From assembly GCF_035668035.1 (NCBI RefSeq), contig NZ_JAYMYJ010000160.1, positions 1 to 64,000 of the forward strand: DNA of 64,000 nt, given 5' to 3'. A model generated the notes under the pieces. It saw only the letters and a list, made by a program, of their open reading frames with translations, made no database searches and was not told the DNA's origin. Below are positions 9,753 to 17,383 of the stretch, in pieces. Origin of the DNA: Thiothrix phosphatis. Its GTDB lineage: Bacteria > Pseudomonadota > Gammaproteobacteria > Thiotrichales > Thiotrichaceae. Every line of letters begins with the position of its first letter. Position 1 is the stretch's first letter. A program made the position numbers and the translations under genes.

Positions 9753-10723
9753 TGGGCTTCCTTGCTCAGGCGTGCGCCGAACACGGTGACAATGCGGGAC
9801 GCCGCCAGACTGGCGAGTTTGCCTGCGCGCGCATTGTCCATGCCCTGCGCAACCCCATACAGGAAAGCGCCTGCAAACATGTCGCCCGCGCCATTGGTGT
9901 CCACTGCTTTGGCCGGATGCGCCGCAATTTCAGTGCGCCCACTGCCGTCCACCACTAGGGCACCCTTGCTGCCCAAGGTCACCACCAGTTTGTCTGCATA
10001 GGGTTTGATGGCGCTGACCGCTTCTTCCAGGTCGGTTTTGCCGGTAAAGGTGCAGGCTTCCTCGCGGTTGCAGAACAGGATGTCCACCCCATCCCCCAAC
10101 ATCTGGCGCACACCGTCGCCGAAATACGTCACCATCGACGGGTCGGAAAAGGTCATGGCAGTTTTTACGCCGTGCTCCCGCGCCACTGCACGCGCCTTCA
10201 GCACGGCCGCCCGCGACAATTCGGATGTCACCAGATAACCTTCGATATACAAGTAGTTGGCCTGTTTAAGCTCTTCCAGGTGCAGTTCCGCTTCGGAAAA
10301 ATCCGCCGTAATCCCCAGGAACGTGTTCATGGTGCGCTCGGCGTCCGGCGTGACCATCACCATGCACTTGCCGGTGACGCCTTCGTTGGCGGAACGCACC
10401 TGATCCAGCTTGGTGACGACTCCCGCCGCATGCAGGTCGTGCATGTAAAATTCGCCGGTTTCGTCATTCGCCACCTTACAGGCGTAAAAAGCCTTGCCGC
10501 CGAATTGGCTGACCGCCACGATGCTGTTGGCGGCGGAGCCACCGCTGGCGCGCTTTTTCATGCCGAACGTCTCACTGAGCCCGGCCAGCAATTGCTGCTG
10601 CCTGGCTTCGTCTATCAGCGTCATCATGCCTTTTTGGATGCCGTGCGCCGCCAAAAACGCGTCCGTAACCTCGAACTCCTTGTCCACCAGCGCATTGCCG
10701 ATGCCGTATACGTCGTATTTCAT
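9728..10723 (-). CDS. PfkB-family carbohydrate/adenosine kinase-like protein
   Basis: A 331-residue ribokinase-family kinase of the branch commonly labelled adenosine kinase in proteobacteria. Visible motifs: N-terminal GGSAANSIVAVSQFGG (PfkB signature 1 region) and C-terminal DTNGAGDMFAGAF, holding the catalytic Asp and anion hole. The substrate cannot be fixed from sequence; adenosine is the best guess. The stop lies inside the end of ribF (25-base tail-to-tail overlap). Its start faces a 427-bp intergenic region with DnaA boxes. Confidence 0.85.
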   Translation of the reverse strand: MKYDVYGIGNALVDKEFEVTDAFLAAHGIQKGMMTLIDEARQQQLLAGLSETFGMKKRASGGSAANSIVAVSQFGGKAFYACKVANDETGEFYMHDLHAAGVVTKLDQVRSANEGVTGKCMVMVTPDAERTMNTFLGITADFSEAELHLEELKQANYLYIEGYLVTSELSRAAVLKARAVAREHGVKTAMTFSDPSMVTYFGDGVRQMLGDGVDILFCNREEACTFTGKTDLEEAVSAIKPYADKLVVTLGSKGALVVDGSGRTEIAAHPAKAVDTNGAGDMFAGAFLYGVAQGMDNARAGKLASLAASRIVTVFGARLSKEAHQEVLAAV

Positions 10724-10849
10724 TTGCTTTCCAGTTGCCCATCAATGACATAAAACAAGCCTTGTACCTTATCCAGGGTTTCTTTTCCAGCATTACCCCA
10801 GCAATCTGATACACTTCGGGGGGTATGGACGAGAACATGTTCACCGCAA

Positions 10850-11098
10850 TTATCCACGAAGTTATCCACAGGAGAAATCTTTGTGATAATTCATGGTAGG
10901 TGCTGGAAAAACAACCCATCATTTAAAGCCCAGTATCTCTACACATTATTTTTATATTCACATTGTCTGACAAACACTACGTTTCGTCTGAAAAATATGT
11001 TTTTTCATTGTGGATTAAGCCAGACATACGCTGGCCTGATAAACGGTAAAGCCTATCCAAACCGCCTGATATTCAACAGCCTGCCAGACTTATCCACA
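10850..11098. promoter_or_regulatory. Cluster of DnaA boxes in a 427-bp intergenic region
   Basis: TTATCCACG at 10850-10858, TTATCCACA at 10862-10870 and TTATCCACA at 11090-11098 match the DnaA consensus TTATNCACA at 8, 9 and 9 positions; a weaker TTATCCAGG sits at 10769-10777. Between the pair and the third box lies an AT-rich tract (about 10920-11020). The whole gap 10724-11150 separates the divergent adenosine-kinase-like gene and waaC, and I see no convincing gene in it. It could titrate or reactivate DnaA, or regulate a flanking gene. Confidence 0.6.
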
Positions 11099-11123
11099 AT
11101 CCGTAGCGGCAAGGTCACGACAA

Positions 11124-11139
11124 TGTTTCACGTGGAGCC
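11124..11139. promoter_or_regulatory. parS-like half site upstream of waaC
   Basis: TGTTTCACGTGGAGCC matches the chromosomal parS consensus TGTTTCACGTGAAACA at 13 of 16 positions, with the left half and centre intact. It lies 12 bases before the waaC start, and its GGAG may also serve as the ribosome-binding site. ParB binding is less certain than for the sites at 25018 and 27509. Confidence 0.45.
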
Positions 11140-11150
11140 AGCATGACAAC

Positions 11151-12125
11151 ATGCGTAAAATTCTGATTATAAAAACTTCATCCTTGGGCGATGTCATACA
11201 TATGCTGCCCGCCATTACTGACGCAATCCACTACCATCCCCGATTGACCTTCGACTGGGTAGTGGAAGAAGGCTTTGCCGAAGCGCCTGCTTGGCATCCG
11301 GCCATCAAGAACGTCATCCCGGTCGCCATCCGCCGTTGGCGCAAACACCTTTTCAATACAACAACTTGGCAGGAGATCGGCGCTTTCCGCCAACACTTGC
11401 AAGCAGCGCAGTACGACGCTGTGATCGATGCCCAAGGCTTGGTGAAAAGTGCCCTGCTGGCTTGGATGGCGCAGGGCAAACGCTATGGCTATGACCGCAA
11501 CAGTATCCGTGAGCCCATCGCCAGCCTGTCCTACCAGCGGACGTTCAGTGTTTCCCGGCAACGGCACGCCATTACCCGCAACCGCCTGTTGTTGGCGCAT
11601 GCGCTGGATTACACGATTGAAAGCCTGCCGCTCAACTATGGCGTCGCCAAGACACATTACCTGCATTTGGCATTGCCGTTGCCCAAGCGTTACATCGTCG
11701 CCCTGCATGGCACCAGCCGGATAGACAAGGAATGGCCGGAAAGCTGCTGGCGGACACTGATTCAGGCATTGGCGCAACATGACATCCATATCCTGTTGCC
11801 GTGGGGCAACCAGCGCGAACGGGAACGCGCCGGACGGCTGCTCCAAACCAACGCCAACGTACAAGTGTTGCCCCGCAGCAGCCTGAACGATCTGGCCGCC
11901 ATACTGCAAGGCGCAATTGGCGTCATCGGCATGGACACCGGCCTGATGCATATTGCCGCCGCATTGGACAAACCAGGGTTGGCGCTTTACCCGGCCACCG
12001 AACCCGAGCTGACCGGCATCCTGGGCAACAGCAACAGCCATAACCGGCTGGAAAACCTAAGTGGGGCAGAGACACAAGACGCAGCGGCTGTTACCCGCCG
12101 CTTGCTGGAGTTGATTGGCGGCTGA
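11151..12125 (+). CDS. waaC: Lipopolysaccharide heptosyltransferase I
   Basis: Adds the first L-glycero-D-manno-heptose to Kdo in the LPS inner core on the cytoplasmic face of the inner membrane (GT9 family). The 324-residue protein opens with the family pattern KILIIKTSSLGDVIHMLPA and contains the C-terminal nucleotide-sugar site GVIGMDTGLMHIAAALDKP. The ATG at 11151 is used because the nearer upstream ATG at 11142 is out of frame and hits a stop quickly. The 3' end overlaps the convergent hydrolase gene by 35 bases. Confidence 0.95.
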   Translation: MRKILIIKTSSLGDVIHMLPAITDAIHYHPRLTFDWVVEEGFAEAPAWHPAIKNVIPVAIRRWRKHLFNTTTWQEIGAFRQHLQAAQYDAVIDAQGLVKSALLAWMAQGKRYGYDRNSIREPIASLSYQRTFSVSRQRHAITRNRLLLAHALDYTIESLPLNYGVAKTHYLHLALPLPKRYIVALHGTSRIDKEWPESCWRTLIQALAQHDIHILLPWGNQRERERAGRLLQTNANVQVLPRSSLNDLAAILQGAIGVIGMDTGLMHIAAALDKPGLALYPATEPELTGILGNSNSHNRLENLSGAETQDAAAVTRRLLELIGG

Positions 12126-12750
12126 AATGCCCGGTTTGCAGAAAACTCAGAACTTGCCCGTAAGCCTGCGCGGAAAACAGCAGGGCAGTATGGGAAAGGC
12201 GCAGATAAGTCCGTTCCGTTTGTGCGGGATGCTCCGCCTCACAGACCCGCACTGCACCGTCATTCGCCTCGCCCCACAAAAAAGGCGCGCCCAGGCCAAA
12301 CGGCGCAACGCCAACCACTGCACCCCATTCACGCTTGAGAGTTGTGGGGACACCATCCCCGGAAAGGCCCTCCGTCATGCTGCGCCCAAACGCCATCCCC
12401 AATCCCGGCAAAGGTTGCAGGACTCGGGCGACCCGGCTGCCTTGCACCGGCGTCCCCAACGTCACCAACCGCCCTGGCGGCAATTCTGGATGCTGCGCCA
12501 ACAGGTGCAAAGCAACGACACCCCCCAGGCTATGGCCGACAATATGCAGGGCATCGGTGGATAATGTCTGGATAAACCGGAATAAGGACTCAGCATTCTG
12601 CGCAGGCGTGCAACTGACGGAAGCATAACTTGGCGTTTTCACCGCATAACCGGCGGCACCCAACCGGCTTGCCAGGGATTGCAACATCAGCGGGCGCATC
12701 CAGATGCCGTGCAACAAGACCACGGTTGCTGGCGGGGAATCAACCAGCAT
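12091..12750 (-). CDS. Alpha/beta-hydrolase, small lipase/esterase type
   Basis: A 219-residue serine hydrolase. The nucleophile elbow GHSLGG is at residues 72-77 (Ser74), the oxyanion HG is in VVLLHGIW near residue 14, and LRLSHTALLF near the C-terminus supplies a catalytic His candidate. It resembles the triacylglycerol lipase/PGAP1-like group; substrate unknown. A longer frame begins at 12837, but the ATG at 12750 gives the compact fold and overlaps the stop of the upstream FimV-like gene by 11 bases, which suggests translational coupling. Tail overlap of 35 bases with waaC. Confidence 0.8.
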   Translation of the reverse strand: MLVDSPPATVVLLHGIWMRPLMLQSLASRLGAAGYAVKTPSYASVSCTPAQNAESLFRFIQTLSTDALHIVGHSLGGVVALHLLAQHPELPPGRLVTLGTPVQGSRVARVLQPLPGLGMAFGRSMTEGLSGDGVPTTLKREWGAVVGVAPFGLGAPFLWGEANDGAVRVCEAEHPAQTERTYLRLSHTALLFSAQAYGQVLSFLQTGHFSRQSTPASGG

Positions 12751-14005
12751 CGTTGCCCAAGGAATTGCGCAGGCGGGTTTCCTCCTGCCGCAAGGCGCGC
12801 TGCTGCGAGTAAGAGCGCCACGCCAACGCCAGGACAAACATCAAGGAAATCAACGCCACCGCCACGGATACACGGGACGGGGAAAGCGGCTTTTCATCCG
12901 TACCCACGCCACCTTTGCCAGCCACTTGTTGCTCCAACATGTTCTGTAGGGAAACCGGCTTCTTGTCCGGCTGGGGCTTATCCTCGGTGTTGGTGGGGGC
13001 GGGTGGAATTTGATCAGCAAAAACCGGCGTACTCTCCGCCGCTTGTTTCTCTCCGGTGACGGACGCAGGCTCCGTTTCCGGGGCAGTCAGGGTCAGGCTG
13101 GGCGCAGCCGCCGCGCCCGGCTCCGCTGGCGGTTTGGGTTCAACGGTGGCGGCTTCAGGCTTGAGCGTTTTGAGTTGGTCATGCAGTTCCTGGTTTTCCG
13201 TAAACTGGCGTTTGATGGAAATGCTGGCTTCACGCAGGGATGCTTGCAGGTTCTGGATATGGGTGTCCCGCTGTTCCAACAACTGCTTTAGCTCCGTCAG
13301 TTCAGCTTGCAGGGCGGCATTGGCTTGTTTCGCCTTGGAGGCCCCCGCACCTGTCTCACCGGCCTCCGGTTTGGCGACTTTGGCGGAAGCAGCCTGCAAT
13401 TCGGTGATGCGCGCATCCTTCTTTTCCAACTGCTGTTTGAGATCCGCCACATCAGTCTGCAATTTAATCAACAGGTCAGACTGCAATTTGGTCACCTGTT
13501 GGTTGTCAGCAGGCGTTTTAGCCGTTGCTTTCGACGTGTCCTGCAATTGCTTGAGCTGCTCATCCAAACTGGAACTGTGTTTCTGCTCATCCTTGAGCTG
13601 GGTGCGCAGGGTCTGGATTTCAGCCTGCAAACTGGCGACGCTGGCGGATTTATCCGGCTTGCCCGCCGATTTTTCACTGGCAGGCGGGGATTGTGGCTCC
13701 GCAGCCTTTTGTTGCCCTGCTTCGGTGGGCTTCTCCGGTTCCCCCGCCAAGGCAGGAATCTCCAAATAAACGCCACGCTTCAACAATCCGGGGTGGCCGG
13801 GGACAAATGCATGTGGATTTTTGGTGCGGAAAGCTTCCATCATTTGCCCCACGCTGACACCATGATCAGGCCGGTAGCGGCTGGCGATGTCCCACAAGGT
13901 TTCATTGCTTTTGACGGGCCCGTAACGCGCCGCCTGGACAGGTTGCAGGACAATGGACGCCGCCAGCAGCAGCCCCGCAGTGGCGACAAATGTTGTATGT
14001 TTCAT
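12740..14005 (-). CDS. FimV/HubP-type LysM protein with coiled coil and one TM segment
   Basis: A 421-residue envelope protein. Residues 1-25 are a signal peptide; about 27-85 form the FimV N-terminal LysM-like peptidoglycan-binding domain (SNETLWDIASRYRP...VSVGQMMEAFRTKNP...GVYLEIP). A long Gln/Lys/Glu-rich coiled coil spans about 110-300, a Pro-rich stretch follows, and one membrane helix lies near 385-405 with a short basic cytoplasmic tail. It lacks the large acidic TPR cytoplasmic half of full-length FimV. FimV relatives anchor polar machinery and type IV pilus assembly; a similar role is inferred. Start at 14005 chosen because it precedes the signal peptide (GGAAAAG upstream). A second FimV-like gene lies at 51441. 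Confidence 0.8.
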   Translation of the reverse strand: MKHTTFVATAGLLLAASIVLQPVQAARYGPVKSNETLWDIASRYRPDHGVSVGQMMEAFRTKNPHAFVPGHPGLLKRGVYLEIPALAGEPEKPTEAGQQKAAEPQSPPASEKSAGKPDKSASVASLQAEIQTLRTQLKDEQKHSSSLDEQLKQLQDTSKATAKTPADNQQVTKLQSDLLIKLQTDVADLKQQLEKKDARITELQAASAKVAKPEAGETGAGASKAKQANAALQAELTELKQLLEQRDTHIQNLQASLREASISIKRQFTENQELHDQLKTLKPEAATVEPKPPAEPGAAAAPSLTLTAPETEPASVTGEKQAAESTPVFADQIPPAPTNTEDKPQPDKKPVSLQNMLEQQVAGKGGVGTDEKPLSPSRVSVAVALISLMFVLALAWRSYSQQRALRQEETRLRNSLGNDAG

Positions 14006-14124
14006 GACTTTTCCGCGCAGACAGTCAAAGGTTAATTGGTTATATATAGCCGATCCGGCCATAAAATGCAGCCAGATCGGCAATAGCGTTAATAATAACC
14101 CGTTGTCAGACTGTTATGCACGGT

Positions 14125-15612
14125 TTAGCGAACAGCCTGACTTGGCGGCGGGATTTCCGACGGAGGCCGGTTCACCCAACGGCTTGCCAACAGGTACTTG
14201 GATTTTCCGACACCGCTGTCAGGGTTCAGTTCCAGCACGGCTTCCTGCTCCAGTTTTTCCAGAATGGTTTCAGCAATTTTTTGCCGTTCCGGTTTGCCGA
14301 TCAGGGAAGGTTGCAGGCCAAGCGTTTGCGTGTGGCTCCGGATGACATCGGTCACCGCCTCCGTCACGGGCCGCACCGTCGGCTTGAGTTCGCCATTGAG
14401 GATGCGCGGGCGCACTTCCAAATAGATCAGCTTGAAAAAGCGTTCACGGGTCAGATCACGGACGCCGGAGGGCGGCGGCTCTGGCCGCGAATCCTGTTGC
14501 ATCTCCACCGCCTGAACATTTACGGGCGAGGAAGCCGCCGACACATTGGCGAAAGTGGCGCCATCCGCCCCCTTCATGCTAAGGCGCATATTGCTGGCAT
14601 CAGTGACAGCACGTTCCGGCACCACCTGATCCAGGCGTTCCTCAGCCTTGCCAACATCGCGGGAAATGGTGGCGGTTCCTGCGGCCATAGCCGGTTTCCC
14701 GGCTTCCGGATGGATCAGTTCGCCACGGGTGTCGCGCCCCATCAACAGCAGTGCCCGTTTATGGTCGGCCACATAACCGCCCACAAAATGGAAGGCGTAT
14801 TCAAATGTGCCGATAATGATCATTGAAAACAGAAACGAAGCCCAAATGCCGCCAATATTGAACAAGCCTTTGAGCAGGCGGATCATGGCATAGTGCTTGT
14901 CCTCGTCATATTCCAGCGTCTTGGCCTGGCTGATGGCGGCGGTAAGGGCTGAACCCATCACCACGGCGGAGCCATTGGCGGCGGCTTCGGCAGCGGCCAG
15001 TTCCCCCTTGGCTTCGGCGATCTTGCCGTATTCGTACTGCTCGCATTGCTGAACCCGGCTGGCGCTACGGTATTTGCCCCGGCACGCCGCCAGTTCCGCT
15101 TCATGCCGCGCCACTTTGCCGCTGGCGGAAGAAAGTGCCCCGGAACTGGCTGGGGTGGCAGCTTGCGCGCTCAGGTTCTGGATGCTGCCCAACGCCGCCT
15201 GAAAGACCGGCGAGCTGGCCGAACGCTGGCGCACCGTGGCGTCTTCCCGCTCCATCGATTGCGACACCTCCGAAAATAGGCCGAAAAACACCACAATAAA
15301 AGTCGCCATCACCGCCGCCGGCCCTTTATAACCACTGGCGTATAAAAATGCCTGCGCCGCCGTGATGACGGCGGTGATCCCCAAACCCAGGATGGCGTTG
15401 GCCCACTGTTCGCCCGTCCAGGCCAGCGGCGTCATTTCGCCGCCGACATAGTATTTCATGACAAAAAAAGCCGACGCCAAGAACGCCGCCAGCGCCGCCA
15501 GCAACAACCACGCCTCTGCCTTGCGCAAGTCCGCCAACAGGTCGTGCAATGACTTGGCTTTAACCAGATACGCGGGCCGGTCTAGGTTGGTATTTGTATT
15601 GGAATCCGTCAT
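14125..15612 (-). CDS. Unknown membrane protein, 495 residues
   Basis: Not recognised. The N-terminal third has three hydrophobic helices (about residues 33-53, 70-92 and 98-113). An Ala/Ser/Gln-rich, probably periplasmic or coiled region follows (about 115-235), then a fourth membrane helix near 250-275. The C-terminal about 200 residues are soluble and end with a segment that looks helical and charged (RERFFKLIYLEVRPRI...), with winged-helix-like spacing but no clear family. AGGAGGG lies ten bases before the ATG. It is followed downstream by the FimV-like gene on the same strand and may share a transcript with it. Confidence 0.75.
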   Translation of the reverse strand: MTDSNTNTNLDRPAYLVKAKSLHDLLADLRKAEAWLLLAALAAFLASAFFVMKYYVGGEMTPLAWTGEQWANAILGLGITAVITAAQAFLYASGYKGPAAVMATFIVVFFGLFSEVSQSMEREDATVRQRSASSPVFQAALGSIQNLSAQAATPASSGALSSASGKVARHEAELAACRGKYRSASRVQQCEQYEYGKIAEAKGELAAAEAAANGSAVVMGSALTAAISQAKTLEYDEDKHYAMIRLLKGLFNIGGIWASFLFSMIIIGTFEYAFHFVGGYVADHKRALLLMGRDTRGELIHPEAGKPAMAAGTATISRDVGKAEERLDQVVPERAVTDASNMRLSMKGADGATFANVSAASSPVNVQAVEMQQDSRPEPPPSGVRDLTRERFFKLIYLEVRPRILNGELKPTVRPVTEAVTDVIRSHTQTLGLQPSLIGKPERQKIAETILEKLEQEAVLELNPDSGVGKSKYLLASRWVNRPPSEIPPPSQAVR

Positions 15613-15694
15613 AATGAATCCCTCCTGTCATAACTTATCCAGTGATACGGGAACCCGGCGTGGTGAAAGCGGCAACTTCCATCACGCCTTTCTT

Positions 15695-16036
15695 TTACAT
15701 CCAGCCCGCCAGCATCAGCAGCACCGCCAGGAACCACAGCAGATGGCGGTCAGCGCGCAGGTTGTGCGCCGCCACTACCGCGCCCACCAGCACCAGGCCA
15801 ATCAGCATGTAAGGCAAATGCAAGGTGGCGCTGGCCACATCATCAATCTGCCCCACGCCTGGCAGCAGGATCAGCACCCCCCATACGGCGACTGCCCATA
15901 CCACCAGCAATGCGCGGGTGACTTTCCAGACTTGCCCCCATTCCGGCTTATCCGGCGTATCTTGCGCCACGGGCAGGTTGGTGGCGGGATCAACAGCGGC
16001 CAGATTGCTGGCCGACATCTCGGGATTCACATTCAT
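15695..16036 (-). CDS. Small membrane protein of unknown function
   Basis: A 113-residue protein. The first 35 residues are soluble and acidic, followed by three hydrophobic helices (about 42-60, 75-92, 98-113). The ATG at 16036 has AAGGAGCC eight bases upstream, which decides the start over a longer frame reaching back into lexA. It lies between the lexA terminator and the 495-residue membrane protein, same strand, 82 bases from the latter, so these two may form an operon. Confidence 0.7.
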   Translation of the reverse strand: MNVNPEMSASNLAAVDPATNLPVAQDTPDKPEWGQVWKVTRALLVVWAVAVWGVLILLPGVGQIDDVASATLHLPYMLIGLVLVGAVVAAHNLRADRHLLWFLAVLLMLAGWM

Positions 16037-16067
16037 AACGATGGCTCCTTCATCTGCGTTGGATAGT

Positions 16068-16100
16068 AAAAAAATGGGCAGCGCGGGGTGGCGGCTGCCC
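16068..16100 (-). terminator. Rho-independent terminator of lexA
   Basis: On the minus strand, GGGCAGC/GCTGCCC arms (7 bp, 11-base loop) are followed by A then a run of seven T. It lies about 90 bases after the lexA stop codon and before the small membrane-protein gene. Confidence 0.8.
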
Positions 16101-16187
16101 AAGAGCCGACCCGCCGGGCTTGCGGGCCGTTTTGAGTAGAGGTTTGGCAAACGCCTGGGAAGCTGCGCCCCGGCAGCCCCCCAACGC

Positions 16188-16793
16188 CTAGTAGCTGCGG
16201 AACAGGCCGACCATTTTGCCCTGTACCTGTACGCTCTCGGCGGGATACACCATCGGCTGCATGGCGCTGTTTTCCGGCCGCAATTCAATACGGCCATCCG
16301 GCAGGCGGTAAATGCGTTTGAGGGTGGCTTCCTCACGATCCACCAACGCCACCACGATGTCGCCGTTGCGGGCACTGTCCTGTTGCTGGATGACGACGAA
16401 ATCGCCATCCATGACACCGATATTGATCATTGAATCGCCACGCACTTCCAGCGCATAACGGCCATTGCCGCTGAACATGTCGCTCGGGTTGATTTCGTCC
16501 TTGCCCGCAATGGCCTCAATCGGCTTACCGGCGGCGATGCGCCCAGCCAACGGCAAACCCAGCGCCAGTTGCGGGTGACGCGCCGCTGCCGACTCCGGCA
16601 TCCGGTAGGCGCGCTTGCCCGCTGCCGGTTGCAGGCGGCCTTCCCGGATCAGCGCCTGCACATGTTGGTGGACGGTGCTGCGGGTGTTGATCCCGCTGGC
16701 CACAGCGATTTCATCCAGGGTAGGTGCGTAGCCATTGCGGGCGTACAGGTTCTGGATGATGTCCCAAATCTGTTGTTGCCGTCGTGTGAGCAT
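16188..16793 (-). CDS. lexA: LexA repressor
   Basis: SOS-response repressor and self-cleaving peptidase. The 201-residue protein has an N-terminal winged helix-turn-helix with recognition segment TRSTVHQHVQAL at about 37-48, the cleavage site Ala83-Gly84, and the catalytic dyad Ser121 (GDSMINIG) and Lys159 (ATLKRIY). The recognition helix differs from the E. coli one and looks closer to the STVH type, in line with unusual operators upstream. The ATG at 16793 has GGAAGGAAA just upstream; an earlier in-frame start at 16862 would lie over the promoter and is rejected. Confidence 0.96.
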   Translation of the reverse strand: MLTRRQQQIWDIIQNLYARNGYAPTLDEIAVASGINTRSTVHQHVQALIREGRLQPAAGKRAYRMPESAAARHPQLALGLPLAGRIAAGKPIEAIAGKDEINPSDMFSGNGRYALEVRGDSMINIGVMDGDFVVIQQQDSARNGDIVVALVDREEATLKRIYRLPDGRIELRPENSAMQPMVYPAESVQVQGKMVGLFRSY

Positions 16794-16816
16794 ATTGATT
16801 TCCTTCCCAACAAACC

Positions 16817-16897
16817 GAACAAAACACGAATCAAATATACGAACAACAACCGAAGCAGGCAAATCAAAAATACTTGCCGTAGATTCGTTTTTTGTTC
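16817..16897 (-). promoter_or_regulatory. lexA promoter with three GAAC-N7-GAA(T/G) candidate LexA operators
   Basis: On the minus strand a sigma-70-like promoter reads TTGCCT (16857-16862), 17-bp spacer, TATATT (16834-16839). Three related elements flank it. Read on the plus strand, GAAC-N7-GAAT is at 16817-16831 and GAAC-N7-GAAG at 16841-16855, exactly inside the spacer. The reverse-oriented ATTC-N7-GTTC is at 16883-16897, upstream of the -35 box. The outer two match over 15 of 16 bases when one is inverted. The form resembles the GTTC-N7-GTTC box of alphaproteobacteria, not the CTGT-N8-ACAG box of most gammaproteobacteria. Confidence 0.65.
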
Positions 16898-17013
16898 GTT
16901 TTTACCGATGAACGGTAGAATCCACTTGAACAAACCCCGCTTACCGGCGGTGTTTGGAGGGTTTGCCTGTTATGTCAGCAGTGTACTGGTACGGCGGCGG
17001 GGCAGCGTCCGTG

Positions 17014-17379
17014 TCACGATGCGCCGCGTTGGGCGTTGGCGGGAAGTTGGATGCCGAAGTAGGTGACGACCAGCGGGTCAGTGGCGCTGGCGTTGCGCAA
17101 TTCATGGGTTTCACCGGGTTCCACCGCAATGCAGCCGCCCGGCAAGAGGGCATATTCCACACCATCCACTGTCATCACGGCGCTGCCGGACTGGATCAGG
17201 AACACTTCCAACATATCGGCGTGGGCGTGCGCATAGGCGATCTCACCCGGCGGAAAGGTAGCTTGGGAAAAATTGGTCAGGGGCGGCAATTCGCCATCAG
17301 CGAACAAGGCCTGTTTACGGATACGCGCATTATGGCTGACGGTGGTCACCAGCGTTTGGGCGAGGCTGGCCAATTTCAT
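17014..17379 (-). CDS. Cupin-domain protein
   Basis: A 121-residue single cupin barrel. Metal-ligand residues of cupin motif 1 appear in AHAHADMLEVFLI (two His and a Glu) and motif 2 in PGGCIAVEPGETHELRN (His). Function within this very broad family cannot be given; small cupins of this type are often labelled as ligand-binding or dioxygenase-like. The start lies four bases after the mnmE stop, so it is probably the last gene of the rpmH-rnpA-yidC-mnmE transcript. Confidence 0.85.
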   Translation of the reverse strand: MKLASLAQTLVTTVSHNARIRKQALFADGELPPLTNFSQATFPPGEIAYAHAHADMLEVFLIQSGSAVMTVDGVEYALLPGGCIAVEPGETHELRNASATDPLVVTYFGIQLPANAQRGAS

Positions 17380-17383
17380 GCGC

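Noticed and set aside
10883..11146. Possible 87-residue protein in the kinase-waaC gap
   Set aside because: The frame spans an AT-rich tract, DnaA box and parS-like site, with odd composition and no ribosome-binding site. A regulatory reading explains the region better.
16140..16180. Additional hairpin between lexA and its terminator
   Set aside because: GC-rich but without consistent arms; the stem at 16076-16100 with seven T is the better terminator.
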